Below are positions 63,053-64,000 of a stretch of DNA of 64,000 nucleotides, one piece after another. A model generated the notes under the pieces. The model ran no database searches and had not been told where the DNA came from. It saw nothing but the letters and a program-made list of their open reading frames with translations. Every line of letters begins with the position of its first letter. Within the stretch, counting starts at the first letter, position 1. The stretch is from contig JAPLEH010000010.1 of NCBI GenBank assembly GCA_026391455.1, forward strand, positions 124,001-188,000, read 5' to 3'. The position numbers and the translations under genes were made by a program. Source of the stretch: Bacteroidota bacterium (lineage in GTDB: Bacteria; Bacteroidota; Bacteroidia; Chitinophagales; Chitinophagaceae).

Positions 63053-63892
63053 ATGCGAAAAATAATATTCCACGTTGTAGTTTTATCGTTGGTGTTGTTC
63101 TCCTGCGAAACAGCCGAATTCATACAACATACCCCCACGCTGACCAATACCGGAGAGCATACCGGGAAAAATCAGTTACACGGAAAAATATTATACAGTA
63201 CCGGCAACAGTACCAGCAACAGCGGAGATAACTCCAACGGCAAAAGCCCCTATGAAAGTGTAAACGGCATTCAGGCCCAGGGATCCTATTCCTTTGCCAG
63301 CAAATTTGCTTTTCACTCCTCCTATATGCATTCATCAGAGAAAGGTGGTTCTGAAGAGTTCGGTCAGAAAAACGTGGTTTATAGGTATAACCGGAATATT
63401 ACAGAAGCGGGATTTGCTTTTTTTGACAATCTTTCATCAGACAATACATTTTTTGTAGAACTGGCTGCTGGTACTGGTTTCGGAAAATTCAACGCCACGG
63501 AAGTGAGTTCACCGCTGGTACCCGGAGGGCGGTATTATGACCACAATGTATTTAAACTTTATTTGCAACCCACCATATATTATGCATCACCCCTGGTAGG
63601 TATGTCAACCGGTTTAAAGTTTTCCTCCATCCGTTTCAACAATATAAACACCAATTACACGACTGGTGAGCGGGAAAACAGATCCATTACAACCGGATCA
63701 GAATTAAAGGCCACCACCATGGATTTTTTTCTAAAAACAGATCTTTACCTGAGGAAGTTGCCCTGGATGGGGTTTAATCTGCAATTTTTATACTCCACGG
63801 ATCTTAAAAAAACGTTCAACTATAACCAAACCGACTGGAATGCAGGGCTGGGGCTGAGTTTCCGGCTGGATAATCTGAAAACAAAAAAGTAA
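63053..63892 (+). CDS. Lipoprotein-like outer-membrane beta protein
   Basis: 279 residues. The start MRKIIFHVVVLSLVLFSCETAE has a lipobox-like FSC (Cys18). A Ser/Asn/Gly-rich stretch (STGNSTSNSGDNSNGKSP, about 50-67) follows. Alternating-pattern strands then run to the end: YSFASKFAFHSSYMHS, FVELAAGTGFGKF, LYLQPTIYYASPLVGMSTGLKFSS, GFNLQFLYSTDL, WNAGLGLSFRL. This suggests a small beta-barrel or barrel-like lipoprotein of the outer membrane. Function unknown. It is divergent from the propeller kinase gene. Confidence 0.7.
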   Translation: MRKIIFHVVVLSLVLFSCETAEFIQHTPTLTNTGEHTGKNQLHGKILYSTGNSTSNSGDNSNGKSPYESVNGIQAQGSYSFASKFAFHSSYMHSSEKGGSEEFGQKNVVYRYNRNITEAGFAFFDNLSSDNTFFVELAAGTGFGKFNATEVSSPLVPGGRYYDHNVFKLYLQPTIYYASPLVGMSTGLKFSSIRFNNINTNYTTGERENRSITTGSELKATTMDFFLKTDLYLRKLPWMGFNLQFLYSTDLKKTFNYNQTDWNAGLGLSFRLDNLKTKK

Positions 63893-64000
63893 AAGGCATC
63901 TGTTTTTGGTGTTGCTAATTTTCATCCGGTAGCTGTTTGTTCCGCTTTCGTAGTTGCAAAGCCGCTTTGCCAATTTGCAGGGTTCTTTTGCTTCACAAAA

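Noticed and set aside
63893-64000. Possible 3' end of a minus-strand gene at the right edge
   Set aside because: One frame is open to the edge, but about 35 codons with no recognisable pattern are too few to call.

Overview
The window reads as a chromosomal segment of a Bacteroidota bacterium, most likely family Chitinophagaceae. The evidence is internal. Several secreted proteins carry type IX secretion (T9SS) C-terminal sorting domains. Lipoproteins have CK/CD/CS-type lipoboxes. There is an S46 dipeptidyl peptidase, LytTR/LytS two-component pairs, a beta-propeller histidine kinase and promoters resembling the Bacteroidota TTTG / TAnnTTTG pattern. TTG and GTG starts are used where no ATG fits. 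No rRNA, tRNA, CRISPR array or prophage was found.

Layout. 1-2.2 kb: a partial lipoprotein gene, then phenylacetate-type genes paaG, paaI and paaY. 2.5-8.5 kb: two T9SS cargo proteins, a repeat-rich spacer and a GH18 chitinase-like lipoprotein. 8.5-9.1 kb: a hairpin-rich spacer that may hold an undescribed minus-strand transcript. 9.1-16 kb: a zinc-ribbon mini-protein with obgE, a DNRLRE surface protein, a DPP7-type S46 peptidase, a beta-barrel protein, a three-copy palindromic repeat array, a DUF6252-like lipoprotein and a dipeptide epimerase. 17.5-20.6 kb: an AT-rich pair that looks like a large polymorphic toxin with a candidate immunity gene. 20.8-31.8 kb (all minus): an AlkA-like glycosylase, a LytS/LytTR pair, a FAS1 lipoprotein, cysS, an exonuclease-endonuclease-phosphatase protein, two rhomboids, a secreted protein and rlmD. 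32-39.5 kb: envelope proteins (TlpA-like, parvulin PPIase), a gliding/T9SS type-B surface protein, and metF. 39.6-45.5 kb (plus): lptB, a ParE-like toxin/antitoxin pair, a HAD hydrolase, an adenosine-deaminase-family enzyme, a GH3-family protein and a sorbosone-dehydrogenase-like protein.

45.5-51.2 kb is the most interesting stretch: an AAA ATPase-TOPRIM protein resembling a merged PARIS (AriA-AriB) or OLD-type defence protein, fabG, a macrodomain ADP-ribose hydrolase, and an 874-residue TIR/NB-ARC/TPR protein built like a plant or animal NLR immune receptor. The TIR and macrodomain genes may act on the same NAD-derived metabolites; this is inference.

51.2-64 kb: a second HhH-GPD glycosylase, small secreted proteins, an enoyl-CoA hydratase, then a minus-strand cluster of LytTR regulator, three secreted proteins (one glycine-rich, one with YadA-head-like repeats, an S74 chaperone and a T9SS tail) and a large propeller histidine kinase. 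The kinase and regulator at the two ends probably form one signalling system for the surface proteins between them. A beta-barrel-like lipoprotein closes the window.
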